Of a stretch of DNA of 8,526 bases, positions 1 through 6,653 are shown piece after piece (position 1 is the first letter of the stretch; every line of letters starts with the position of its first letter). The stretch lies in assembly GCA_002469545.1 (NCBI GenBank), contig DKMK01000014.1, positions 18,496 to 27,021 on the forward strand, read 5' to 3'. The position numbers and the translations under genes are program-made. The stretch is from Rhodobacterales bacterium UBA7416. GTDB taxonomy: Bacteria > Pseudomonadota > Alphaproteobacteria > Rhodobacterales > Rhodobacteraceae. Below the pieces are notes generated by a model. That model worked only from the letters and a program-made list of their open reading frames with translations. It was not told the origin of the DNA and searched no databases.

Positions 1-3
1 TAC

Positions 4-1170
4 ATGTCCCGTCAGAACTATATTTTTACCTCGGAATCCGTTTCCGAAGGCCACCCAGATAAAATTTGCGACCGTATTTCAGACGCAATTCTTGATGCAT
101 TCCTAGCCGAAGAAGAAATGGCTCGCGTTGCTTGCGAAACCTTTGCCACCACAAATCGCGTTATTATCGGCGGCGAAGTAGGATTGTCTAGCGAAGCAAA
201 ATTGAAAACTTTCATGGGTGGTGTAGAAGATATCGTTCGTGGCTGCGTTCGCGAAATTGGCTATGAACAAGATGGCTTTCACTGGAAAAACATGTCTGTT
301 GAAAATTACTTGCACGCCCAATCCGCACATATCGCCCAAGGCGTTGATGCAGACGGCGCAGGCGATCAGGGCATCATGTTTGGCTATGCCACAGATGAAA
401 CACCGGAATTAATGCCGGCCCCGATCCAATACGCTCACGCAATCTTGCGCAATTTGGCACAGGCTCGCCACTCGGGCGAAACACCACAATTGGGCCCAGA
501 CGCGAAATCACAACTTTCCGTGCACTACGAAAACGGCAAGCCCGTTGGCGTGACATCCATCGTTTTGTCGACCCAACACGTGGATGAAACCATGACATCC
601 GAAGATGTGCGTGATTTGGTTGAACCATACATTCGCAAAACACTACCTGACGGCTGGATTTCCGAGGACACTGAATGGCACGTGAACCCGACAGGTAAAT
701 TCGTCATCGGCGGCCCAGATGGCGACGCAGGCCTAACAGGGCGCAAAATCATCGTTGATACATACGGTGGCGCAGCGCCTCACGGCGGCGGAGCGTTCTC
801 AGGCAAAGATCCAACCAAGGTCGACCGTTCAGCCGCATATGCTGCACGCTACCTTGCGAAAAACGTGGTTGCTGCGGGGCTTGCAAAACGCTGCACAATT
901 CAGCTGTCCTACGCCATCGGCGTTGCCAAGCCGCTGTCGATCTATGCAGACACACACGGCACAGGCACGGTTCCAGACGCACAAATCGAACGTGCAGTAT
1001 CAGACGCATTCGATCTGACACCGCGTGGCATCATCGAACATTTGCTACTACGTCGTCCGATCTATGAACGCACAGCAGCTTATGGCCACTTTGGCCGTAC
1101 AGCGACTGATGATGGCGGTTTCTCATGGGAAAAAACCGATCTGGTGGACACGCTTAAAAACGCTGTTTGA
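4..1170 (+). CDS. metK: S-adenosylmethionine synthetase (methionine adenosyltransferase)
   Basis: Makes S-adenosylmethionine from ATP and methionine, releasing phosphate and diphosphate, in the cytoplasm; the product is the main methyl donor. The 388-residue protein is full length for the family and has its hallmarks. The N-terminal GHPDK motif at residues 16-20 carries the ATP-binding His17 and the Mg-binding Asp19. Signature 1, GAGDQGIMFGYA, lies at 118-129. The glycine-rich signature 2, GGGAFSGKD, lies at 261-269. The ATG at position 4 gives the expected MSRQNYIFTSESVSEGHPDK beginning, so the start is secure although its ribosome binding site lies outside the window. A strong terminator follows about 25 bases after the stop. 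In Rhodobacterales metK is often preceded by a SAM/SAH riboswitch, but that region is not in this window. Nothing is unusual in the protein. Confidence 0.98.
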   Translation: MSRQNYIFTSESVSEGHPDKICDRISDAILDAFLAEEEMARVACETFATTNRVIIGGEVGLSSEAKLKTFMGGVEDIVRGCVREIGYEQDGFHWKNMSVENYLHAQSAHIAQGVDADGAGDQGIMFGYATDETPELMPAPIQYAHAILRNLAQARHSGETPQLGPDAKSQLSVHYENGKPVGVTSIVLSTQHVDETMTSEDVRDLVEPYIRKTLPDGWISEDTEWHVNPTGKFVIGGPDGDAGLTGRKIIVDTYGGAAPHGGGAFSGKDPTKVDRSAAYAARYLAKNVVAAGLAKRCTIQLSYAIGVAKPLSIYADTHGTGTVPDAQIERAVSDAFDLTPRGIIEHLLLRRPIYERTAAYGHFGRTATDDGGFSWEKTDLVDTLKNAV

Positions 1171-1193
1171 CCTCAACCCCGTTTCAACGTTAG

Positions 1194-1227
1194 AAGGCCT
1201 CGCGCACCCGCGCGGGGCTTTTTCTTT
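1194..1227 (+). terminator. Intrinsic terminator after metK
   Basis: A 9-bp stem, GCCTCGCGC (1197-1205) with GCGCGGGGC (1210-1218), closes an ACCC loop and has one G-T wobble. The stem can be extended outward by pairs from the upstream AAG to the following Ts. It runs straight into TTTTTCTTT (1219-1227). A GC-rich stem with a U tract 25 bases past the metK stop is a textbook Rho-independent terminator. It implies that trmB, starting 12 bases later, depends on readthrough or on a promoter that I cannot identify. Confidence 0.88.
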
Positions 1228-1239
1228 GGGAATCTATGC

Positions 1240-1962
1240 ATGACAAAACGCGAAAACCACGTATCAGGCGCACCACAGCGCAATTTTTATGGCCGCATAA
1301 AGGGTAAATCCCTGCACAAAGCCCAACAACGCTACATGGCCGAAGACCTCGATGCTCTCAAACCCACAGGTGTCACATGGGAAGATAACCCAGATCGAAT
1401 CCAAACCGACCCCACCGATTGGTTCCCCAACGATCATGACGTCTGGCTCGAAGTCGGTTTTGGTGGCGGTGAACACATGGTACATCAAGCGGCCCTTAAC
1501 CCAGACGTCAACATCGTTGGTTGTGAACCTTACATCAATGGCGTTGCTATGTTGTTGGGTAAAATCCGCACAGCAGAGGTCAAAAACGTCGTCGTCCATC
1601 CAGGTGATGCACGCGACATGATGGATGTCCTTCCGCCCGAATCCATTTCACGTGCATTTCTTTTATATCCTGACCCATGGCCGAAATCACGCCATCACCG
1701 TCGCCGTTTTGTGACCCAAGACCATTTGGTACCGTTGGCAAGATGCCTAAAACCCGGGGCAATTTTTCGGATTGCCACCGACATCGAAGACTACGTGCGC
1801 CAAGCAATCGAAGAGGTTTTGGCAAACGGTAGCTTCGAATGGCTGGCCGAAGGAGCAGATGATTGGCGTAAACCATGGGGCGATTGGATTTCCACAAGGT
1901 ATGAGTTAAAAGCAATCCGCGAAAACCGCACGCCACACTACTTGACCTTCCGCAAACTTTAG
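1240..1962 (+). CDS. trmB: tRNA (guanine-N7-)-methyltransferase
   Basis: Transfers a methyl group from S-adenosylmethionine to N7 of guanine 46 in the variable loop of many tRNAs. The 240-residue protein is of normal length. A basic N-terminal stretch with FYGRIKGK (residues 16-23) precedes the SAM-binding motif EVGFGGGEH (71-79). The family hallmark YPDPWPKSRHHRRR is at 143-156, and the C-terminal substrate-binding motif TRYELKAIRENRTPHYLTF is at 219-237. The ATG at 1240 follows a weak GGGA at 1228-1231. An overlapping ATG at 1236 is in another frame. The gene lies just downstream of metK but beyond its terminator. Its stop codon is 7 bases from the stop of the convergent LysR-type gene, with no room for a terminator between them. 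Confidence 0.96.
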   Translation: MTKRENHVSGAPQRNFYGRIKGKSLHKAQQRYMAEDLDALKPTGVTWEDNPDRIQTDPTDWFPNDHDVWLEVGFGGGEHMVHQAALNPDVNIVGCEPYINGVAMLLGKIRTAEVKNVVVHPGDARDMMDVLPPESISRAFLLYPDPWPKSRHHRRRFVTQDHLVPLARCLKPGAIFRIATDIEDYVRQAIEEVLANGSFEWLAEGADDWRKPWGDWISTRYELKAIRENRTPHYLTFRKL

Positions 1963-1969
1963 CACCTGC

Positions 1970-2860
1970 TCAGCTGCGTTTCAGTTCAGTTGCCATAAAA
2001 TCATAAACCATCCGAATACGCCTACTTGTCGTCAATTCTCGATGTGCCACCAACCATATGGGAAAAACCAACGGCTCCAAATCCGGTAAAACACGCCTGA
2101 CCGTTGGGTCGGCGTCGCCGATATATGCGTCTAAAATCCCAATACCAGCGCCCTGACGAACCAGCTCCCACATGACCAAATAGTTTTCGGTGAACAGTGG
2201 AAAATTCGCCTCCGTCAATCCCAGACCAAGCGTGTTCAATCCCTTCAACATCATGCCGCCGTGATCCAAGTTGACGAACGCGCCACGTTGCAAATCTGTG
2301 GGTTGTGTTGGGTTGCCGATCTTGGCGATATAATCAGGCGTTGCATATAAAACGGCATGTGCATCACCGATCTTTTTTGCAATCAAATCAGGTTCGGTTG
2401 GTCGAAAGTTCCGAATTGCAATATCCGCCTCGCGCCGACGTAAATCACTTGCATGATTTGCCACGACAATCTCAACTTCAATCCCTGGCTCTTGGAGTCG
2501 TAGCTTGGCGATAATCGCGGGTAGTAAAACGGTCGCGTATGTTTCACTGGCCGAAATACAAATCCTGCCTTCGATTGCCTGGGATTGACCCAGCGCCGAC
2601 AATGAAACTTTACCAGCTGCCGCGCCCATTTCGCGAACATGTTCCAGCAATTCTATTCCGCTTGGTGTCAATGTCAGACCACGCCCAACGCGTTCGAATA
2701 AAACAATCCCTAACTCTCGTTCTAATCCGTCCACCTGTCGACCAAGGGTTGTTTGCGCCATACCTAAGGCGCGAGCCGCCGCCGATAACGATCCTTCTTC
2801 AGCCGTTACCAAAAACGCACGCGCCTTATTCCAGTCAAATTTCACTGATCGCCAATCCAT
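1970..2860 (-). CDS. LysR-family transcriptional regulator
   Basis: A DNA-binding regulator of 296 residues from the chosen start, normal for the family. The N-terminal winged helix-turn-helix occupies roughly residues 8-68 and includes the typical EEGSLSAAARALGMAQTTLGRQ and LFERVGRGLTLTPSG stretches. A linker helix follows, and the effector-binding domain spans about 90-290 and includes READIAIRNFRP, the usual position for this motif. The frame is open further upstream: ATG at 2872 and TTG at 2884 are alternatives adding 4 or 8 residues. I chose the ATG at 2860 because MDW close to the helix-turn-helix is the usual beginning in related proteins. None of the three starts has a clear Shine-Dalgarno sequence. 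The gene is divergent from the NmrA-like gene, its most likely target besides itself. The inducer is unknown. Confidence 0.92.
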   Translation of the reverse strand: MDWRSVKFDWNKARAFLVTAEEGSLSAAARALGMAQTTLGRQVDGLERELGIVLFERVGRGLTLTPSGIELLEHVREMGAAAGKVSLSALGQSQAIEGRICISASETYATVLLPAIIAKLRLQEPGIEVEIVVANHASDLRRREADIAIRNFRPTEPDLIAKKIGDAHAVLYATPDYIAKIGNPTQPTDLQRGAFVNLDHGGMMLKGLNTLGLGLTEANFPLFTENYLVMWELVRQGAGIGILDAYIGDADPTVRRVLPDLEPLVFPIWLVAHRELTTSRRIRMVYDFMATELKRS

Positions 2861-2897
2861 GCGTATATGCATATCAAACTGCAAAATTTAGTCAATT

Positions 2898-2917
2898 CGC
2901 ATGATTTACTTAATGCG
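2898..2917. promoter_or_regulatory. Candidate operator dyad between the divergent LysR and NmrA-like genes
   Basis: The inverted repeat CGCAT (2898-2902), a 10-base AT-rich spacer and ATGCG (2913-2917) lies near the middle of the AT-rich intergenic region. LysR proteins usually bind imperfect dyads with AT-rich centres between divergent genes, so the position fits. The half-sites are only 5 bp, so chance is possible. A second perfect 10-bp palindrome, ATATGCATAT, lies at 2865-2874 just upstream of the preferred LysR start. No clear -35/-10 pair could be assigned on either strand. Confidence 0.3.
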
Positions 2918-2960
2918 CTAAGCCCTAATCAACTCAGTAAATAAATTGATTGGAATGAAT

Positions 2961-3674
2961 ATGGCAACTCTTGTCGTCGGTGCTAGCGGAGCAACAGGTC
3001 GTCTGCTTGTGACAGAATTATTGAAGCGTGATCAACAGGTGAAAATTGTTGTGCGTTCGCGCGCGAACCTGCCTAAAAATATAAAAGCTCACAAAAATTT
3101 AACAATCATAGAGGCAAGCATTTTGGATCTCAGCAGCGTGGAAATAGCAAACCTTGTGAAAGGGTGCACTGCGGTGGCATCTTGTTTGGGCCACAATATG
3201 ACTTTCAAGGGAATTTTTGGACACCCACGCAGATTGGTCACAGATGCCACGCGTCGTTTATGCGATGCAGTTCGTGCAAACGGTTCGCAGCACCATGTAA
3301 AGTTTGTGTTGATGAACACAACGGGCAATCAAAACCGCAACATCGATGAGCCGATTTCGTTTGCGCAAAAATGTGTCATTGCTATTTTTCGCGTTTTACT
3401 GCCTCCCCATGTGGATAACGAAAACGCTGCGGACTACTTACGAAATCAAAATGAACCCATGATTCAATGGGTGGCCGTTCGACCAGATGGATTAGTTGAT
3501 GAACAAAGTGCCCGCCAGTATAGCGTACATAAATCACCAACTCAAAGTGCGATTTTCGACGCTGGAAAAACCAGCCGTATCAATGTTGCTCATTTTATGG
3601 CCCAATTAATTCACAACGATGACACCTGGCAAAAGTGGCAAGGCAAAATGCCAGTGATTTACAATCAGGATTAG
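2961..3674 (+). CDS. NAD(P)-binding protein, NmrA/atypical short-chain dehydrogenase-like
   Basis: A 237-residue protein with an N-terminal Rossmann fold. TLVVGASGATGR (residues 3-14) carries the GxxGxxG dinucleotide-binding motif. Arg32 and Arg34 at the end of the second strand (VVRSR) suggest NADP(H) preference. The WVAVRPDGLVDE segment (170-181) matches the late-strand VRP motif of NAD_binding_10/NmrA-like proteins. I see no YxxxK catalytic pair, so it belongs with the atypical SDRs that act as redox sensors, epimerase-like enzymes or flavin/quinone reductases; the substrate cannot be given. The frame is open back to a TTG at 2946 and an ATG at 2955, but the ATG at 2961 places the first beta strand correctly. 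Only a weak purine stretch precedes it. It is divergent from the LysR-type gene, which probably controls it. Confidence 0.85.
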   Translation: MATLVVGASGATGRLLVTELLKRDQQVKIVVRSRANLPKNIKAHKNLTIIEASILDLSSVEIANLVKGCTAVASCLGHNMTFKGIFGHPRRLVTDATRRLCDAVRANGSQHHVKFVLMNTTGNQNRNIDEPISFAQKCVIAIFRVLLPPHVDNENAADYLRNQNEPMIQWVAVRPDGLVDEQSARQYSVHKSPTQSAIFDAGKTSRINVAHFMAQLIHNDDTWQKWQGKMPVIYNQD

Positions 3675-3737
3675 AAACGCCAAGTAAAGAGTGGTTTTGT
3701 GCTAAATACCACGCGGAGTTGCCAAATCTTAACGCAC

Positions 3738-3763
3738 TTCCGTCGGTATAAATACCGACGGAA
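3738..3763. repeat. Perfect 26-bp palindrome, candidate operator
   Basis: TTCCGTCGGTAT (3738-3749) and its exact complement ATACCGACGGAA (3752-3763) flank a two-base AA centre. As RNA it would form an 11-bp stem with a TAAA loop, but no U tract follows on either strand. The centre includes TATAAA (3747-3752), a -10-like sequence, so a repressor bound here could block a promoter. Each arm is itself nearly symmetrical around CCG-N-CGG, giving two quasi-palindromes with centres 15 bp apart. The binding factor is unknown. Confidence 0.55.
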
Positions 3764-3871
3764 TACAGGCGCAATACAGACAGTTTACAGCCATTGGCTT
3801 CATGAGATTTCCAAATTCTCCTACGCAACGTGCTCAGCTTTGAAATTTTCCCAATGGACGCCCTTGCGGCC

Positions 3872-3891
3872 TTGGATTAACATCAATCCAA
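3872..3891 (+). promoter_or_regulatory. Hairpin immediately upstream of the aroA ribosome binding site
   Basis: TTGGATT (3872-3878) and AATCCAA (3885-3891) are perfect 7-base complements around a 6-base loop, AACATC. The hairpin ends 4 bases before the AGGAG at 3896-3900. It could influence access to the ribosome binding site, or the dyad could be a DNA site. The stem is AT-rich and of modest stability. Confidence 0.35.
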
Positions 3892-3907
3892 CCACAGGAG
3901 ATGACAC

Positions 3908-5254
3908 ATGTCCGGCCACGCAACCCCGATCCCAATGACGGCCCACAAAAGCCCTCCCTTGCGCGGCACTGCTCATATTCCAGGCGATAAATCAGTCTCC
4001 CATCGCTCCCTCATTTTTGGCGCGCTATGCGTCGGCGAAACCAAAATTTCGGGACTGTTAGAAGGCCAAGATGTACTAGACACCGCCCGCGCCATGTCTG
4101 CATTCGGCGCAGACGTAACAGATCACGGCGCAGGCAACTGGTCCGTCCACGGCGTCGGAGTAGGCGGCTTCGCCGAACCCGAAGACATAATCAACTGCGG
4201 CAACGCAGGCACGGGCGTTCGCCTGATAATGGGGGCTATGTCCACGACGCCCATCACAGCAACATTCACTGGCGACGGCAGCCTACGTTCACGTCCAATG
4301 GGACGAATTACCAAACCTTTACAGGGCTTTGGCGCGATCTCATATGGTCGGTCTAATGGTCATCTGCCGCTAACTATGGTTGGTGCTGGCAATGCGTTGG
4401 GCGTCACATTCAGCTCGCCACATCCATCCGCACAGATCAAATCGGCAGTGTTGTTGGCAGGGCTAAATGCTATTGGTGAAACCACTCTTATTGAATCTAC
4501 TTTGACCCGCGATCACACGGAACGGATGTTGCGTGGATTTGGCGCTGACATCGAAACAATCGAAACTAGCGCAGGGTTTGAAACAACTTTACTGGGTCAA
4601 CCTGAATTGATTGCCCAAAACATATCCGTCCCACGTGATCCATCATCGGCGGCATTTCCCGTTTGTGCGGCGTTGATCGTCGAGGGATCTGAAATCGTCG
4701 TTCCAAACATAAGCCTAAACCCAACCCGCATCGGATTATTCACTACACTCATCGAAATGGGTGCAGACATAAAATACGAAAACCAACGTATCGAAGGCGG
4801 AGAACCCGTCGCCGACCTCCATATCCGCGCCAGCGCCCTTTCGGGCATCGAGGTTCCCCCAGATCGCGCGCCAACGATGATCGACGAATATCCAATCCTA
4901 TCCGTCGTTGCCGCCTTCGCCACTGGCAAAACAATTATGCGCGGCATCAAAGAGTTGCGGGTGAAGGAATGTGATCGCATCGATGCAATGGCCCGTGGAC
5001 TAGAAGCAATGGGTGTATCGATTGAAGAGGGTGACGACTACCTAATTGTGCAAGGTCAAAACGGCGATGTAATGGGTGGTGGAACAGCACAAACCCATCT
5101 CGATCACCGCATTGCAATGTCATTCTTGTGCATGGGCCTGGCGACGATCAAGCCAATCAACATTGACGATGGAGGTGCGATTGCGACGTCTTTTCCAACG
5201 TTCGAACAACTTATGTCCGATCTAAATGCACAGATTGAACGCAGTGATGTCTAG
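3908..5254 (+). CDS. aroA: 3-phosphoshikimate 1-carboxyvinyltransferase (EPSP synthase)
   Basis: Transfers the enolpyruvyl group of phosphoenolpyruvate to shikimate-3-phosphate, the sixth step of the shikimate pathway to chorismate. The 448-residue length fits. Substrate-binding IPGDKSVSHRS spans residues 24-34 with Lys28 and Arg33. NAGTGVRL is at 99-106, RPMGR at 129-133 and SAQIKSA at 174-180. Catalytic Asp326 lies in MIDEYPI and Glu354 in RVKECDR (351-357); the C-terminal THLDHRIAM is at 396-404. Overall it resembles the class II enzyme of Agrobacterium CP4, but with glycine at residue 101 where CP4 has the alanine linked to glyphosate insensitivity. The ATG at 3908 has an excellent AGGAG at 3896-3900; a second in-frame ATG nine codons later has none comparable. 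cmk follows after 79 bases, in the usual alphaproteobacterial order. Confidence 0.98.
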   Translation: MSGHATPIPMTAHKSPPLRGTAHIPGDKSVSHRSLIFGALCVGETKISGLLEGQDVLDTARAMSAFGADVTDHGAGNWSVHGVGVGGFAEPEDIINCGNAGTGVRLIMGAMSTTPITATFTGDGSLRSRPMGRITKPLQGFGAISYGRSNGHLPLTMVGAGNALGVTFSSPHPSAQIKSAVLLAGLNAIGETTLIESTLTRDHTERMLRGFGADIETIETSAGFETTLLGQPELIAQNISVPRDPSSAAFPVCAALIVEGSEIVVPNISLNPTRIGLFTTLIEMGADIKYENQRIEGGEPVADLHIRASALSGIEVPPDRAPTMIDEYPILSVVAAFATGKTIMRGIKELRVKECDRIDAMARGLEAMGVSIEEGDDYLIVQGQNGDVMGGGTAQTHLDHRIAMSFLCMGLATIKPINIDDGGAIATSFPTFEQLMSDLNAQIERSDV

Positions 5255-5267
5255 TTGAAATATGCAA

Positions 5268-5295
5268 TTTTCAATTTGTGCATTGTTCCTATATA
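5268..5295 (+). promoter_or_regulatory. Possible weak promoter for cmk
   Basis: TTTTCA (5268-5273) and TATATA (5290-5295) are separated by 16 bases in the 79-base gap between aroA and cmk. The -35 matches 4 of 6 consensus bases. The gap has no terminator, so cmk could also be read through from aroA. AT-rich sequence makes chance matches likely. Confidence 0.25.
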
Positions 5296-5333
5296 GATCC
5301 CGTTGAATAGGCTTCGTTTCAAAGGCAACTCTA

Positions 5334-5975
5334 ATGGCACCAAAATTCACAGTCGCAATCGACGGCCCAGCCGCCGCAGGCAAGGGCACCATCTCCAAGG
5401 CTGTGGCCCACACATTTGGCTTTGCGCATTTGGACACAGGATTGTTGTACCGCGGCGTTGGAAAAAAGACATTGGCCATCACCGCCGATGAATTGACCAC
5501 ATCCGAAGCCGTCAAAATGGCTCAAAATTTAACACCCGCCGATTTGGCAGACCCAGACCTTCGCACAGCAGAAGTCGCCCAAGCCGCCAGCCGCATTGCA
5601 ACCATCCCAGAAGTTCGCGAAGTTCTGCTAAGCTTTCAGCGCGACTTTGCAAGCCGTGAAGGTGGTGCTGTTTTGGACGGCCGTGATATTGGCACCGTGA
5701 TCTGTCCAGATGCAGACGTGAAACTGTTCATAACCGCCAGCGCCAAAGTCCGCGCAGAACGCCGATATTTGGAGCTGTCCGCCAAGGACCAAAACATCAC
5801 ACGCGCAAATGTTTTAGAGGACGTGATCGCACGCGACAAACGTGATCGCGAACGGGCAACTGCTCCATTGATTGCGGCTGATGATGCAATCACAATCGAT
5901 ACATCAACCATGTCAATTGACGATGCGATCAAGGCTGCCTGCACTGCTGTGGATCAAGTGAGCAATAAAACTTAA
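5334..5975 (+). CDS. cmk: Cytidylate kinase
   Basis: Phosphorylates CMP and dCMP to the diphosphates with ATP, in the cytoplasm, supplying CTP and dCTP pools. The 213 residues are typical of the alphaproteobacterial enzyme. The P-loop GPAAAGKGT is at residues 11-19, followed by LDTGLLYRGV (33-42) from the nucleotide-binding region. DGRDIGTVI (115-123) is the CMP-binding signature, and the lid region with RDKRDRERATAPL lies at 167-179. The ATG at 5334 follows AAAGG at 5321-5325 with 8-base spacing. LLYR replaces the more common AMYR after LDTG, a conservative change. The gene lies between aroA and rpsA as in many proteobacteria, but here a small secreted-protein gene intervenes before rpsA. 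Confidence 0.97.
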   Translation: MAPKFTVAIDGPAAAGKGTISKAVAHTFGFAHLDTGLLYRGVGKKTLAITADELTTSEAVKMAQNLTPADLADPDLRTAEVAQAASRIATIPEVREVLLSFQRDFASREGGAVLDGRDIGTVICPDADVKLFITASAKVRAERRYLELSAKDQNITRANVLEDVIARDKRDRERATAPLIAADDAITIDTSTMSIDDAIKAACTAVDQVSNKT

Positions 5976-5984
5976 CCTATCACG

Positions 5985-6026
5985 ACGCCTTGCGAACGGT
6001 TTTAGTTTGTACAAAAAGGCGTTTTT
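5985..6026 (+). terminator. Possible terminator after cmk
   Basis: ACGCCTT (5985-5991) pairs perfectly with AAGGCGT (6016-6022), and the 3' arm runs into TTTTT (6022-6026). The loop of 24 bases is long for an intrinsic terminator, though part of it (TTTGTACAAA) is self-complementary. It lies 10 bases past the cmk stop, a suitable place. It is weaker than the metK terminator. Confidence 0.45.
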
Positions 6027-6050
6027 GCGTAGGTTCCGCGTCAGAGAGAA

Positions 6051-6057
6051 AAGGGGA
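6051..6057 (+). promoter_or_regulatory. Ribosome binding site that fixes a GTG start
   Basis: AAGGGGA lies 5 bases before the GTG at 6063. It is the best Shine-Dalgarno match near this gene and supports GTG as its start, which also gives a complete signal peptide. Confidence 0.7.
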
Positions 6058-6062
6058 AAGTT

Positions 6063-6578
6063 GTGAAGCAATTGCGTTTCGCCATATCGATTGTTTTGAC
6101 GTTGTTCGCTTTCGCATCCCATGCGCAGGACGCGAAAACGGATTCCAATGCATTCTCGTTGTGTTCAAAACAAACGAACCAACTTTACCACCAAAACTTG
6201 GGTTTGGATCGGTTTCACAACACGGTCGACGCCCATAATCTGGGTCACGATGAACTGCGCGTTCGCTTAGATCGCCGCGAAGCCACCGTTCAAATGGTCG
6301 ACCAGCGCATGAAAGAAAACCCTGCCGATAAACGTTTGTGGAAACAATATGATCTTGCCTTTTTGTCTTATGAGCAAGTGATGGGTGAAATGCGAAAATG
6401 GAATACCAAGGGCGAACGACTTGGTTGGAGCTATCAATCGGCAATCGATCGAGTTGTGGCACTGCAAAAAGAAATCGCCGAAAACTGCGGTGGTAAGTGG
6501 GAGCTAGCGATCATACACAAATTTTGTGACAATTCATCCGGACAGCACCGCGAGTTTTGCAAAGCTTTTGAACAATAA
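6063..6578 (+). CDS. Hypothetical secreted four-cysteine protein
   Basis: I do not recognise this 171-residue protein. It begins with a Sec-type signal peptide: Lys2 and Arg5, a hydrophobic core at residues 6-18, and a likely cleavage after Ala21 (SHA then QD). The exported part of about 150 residues is polar, rich in charged residues and glutamine, and probably mainly helical from about 50 to 140. It has exactly four cysteines, at 34, 142, 155 and 166, three of them clustered near the C-terminus, which would allow two disulfides in the periplasm. There is no lipobox, transmembrane segment beyond the signal, or recognisable catalytic motif. The GTG start is backed by AAGGGGA upstream. It sits between cmk and rpsA with a possible terminator before it, so it may be separately transcribed. 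An opposite-strand open frame covers much of it but lacks comparable support. Confidence 0.8.
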   Translation: MKQLRFAISIVLTLFAFASHAQDAKTDSNAFSLCSKQTNQLYHQNLGLDRFHNTVDAHNLGHDELRVRLDRREATVQMVDQRMKENPADKRLWKQYDLAFLSYEQVMGEMRKWNTKGERLGWSYQSAIDRVVALQKEIAENCGGKWELAIIHKFCDNSSGQHREFCKAFEQ

Positions 6579-6653
6579 AGCAATACAATCGATTGGTTCT
6601 ATAGTTGCTGCATACGAGAGACTGAATTATCGTAACTGATACAATTTCCATAT

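Larger units (their letters stand above)
3675..3907. other. Non-coding gap upstream of aroA with three inverted repeats
   Basis: This 233-base stretch contains no gene I can support. It holds three hairpin-forming sequences in order: GTGGT/ACCAC (3691-3695 with 3708-3712), the perfect palindrome at 3738-3763, and TTGGATT/AATCCAA (3872-3878 with 3885-3891) next to the aroA ribosome binding site. None is followed by a T tract, so none is a convincing intrinsic terminator for the upstream gene. The region must contain the aroA promoter unless aroA is read from further upstream, but no -35/-10 pair with normal spacing stands out. Confidence 0.6.

Noticed and set aside
3738..3763. Palindrome as an intrinsic terminator for the NmrA-like gene
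   Set aside because: No T tract follows on either strand, and it lies 63 bases past the stop codon.
3699..3938. Open frame of 79 codons in the aroA leader
   Set aside because: It runs across the palindrome and into aroA in another frame, has no recognisable features and no good ribosome binding site.
5980..6462. Minus-strand open frame of 160 codons opposite the secreted-protein gene
   Set aside because: Its translation looks like random composition with no motif, while the plus-strand gene has a signal peptide and a strong ribosome binding site.
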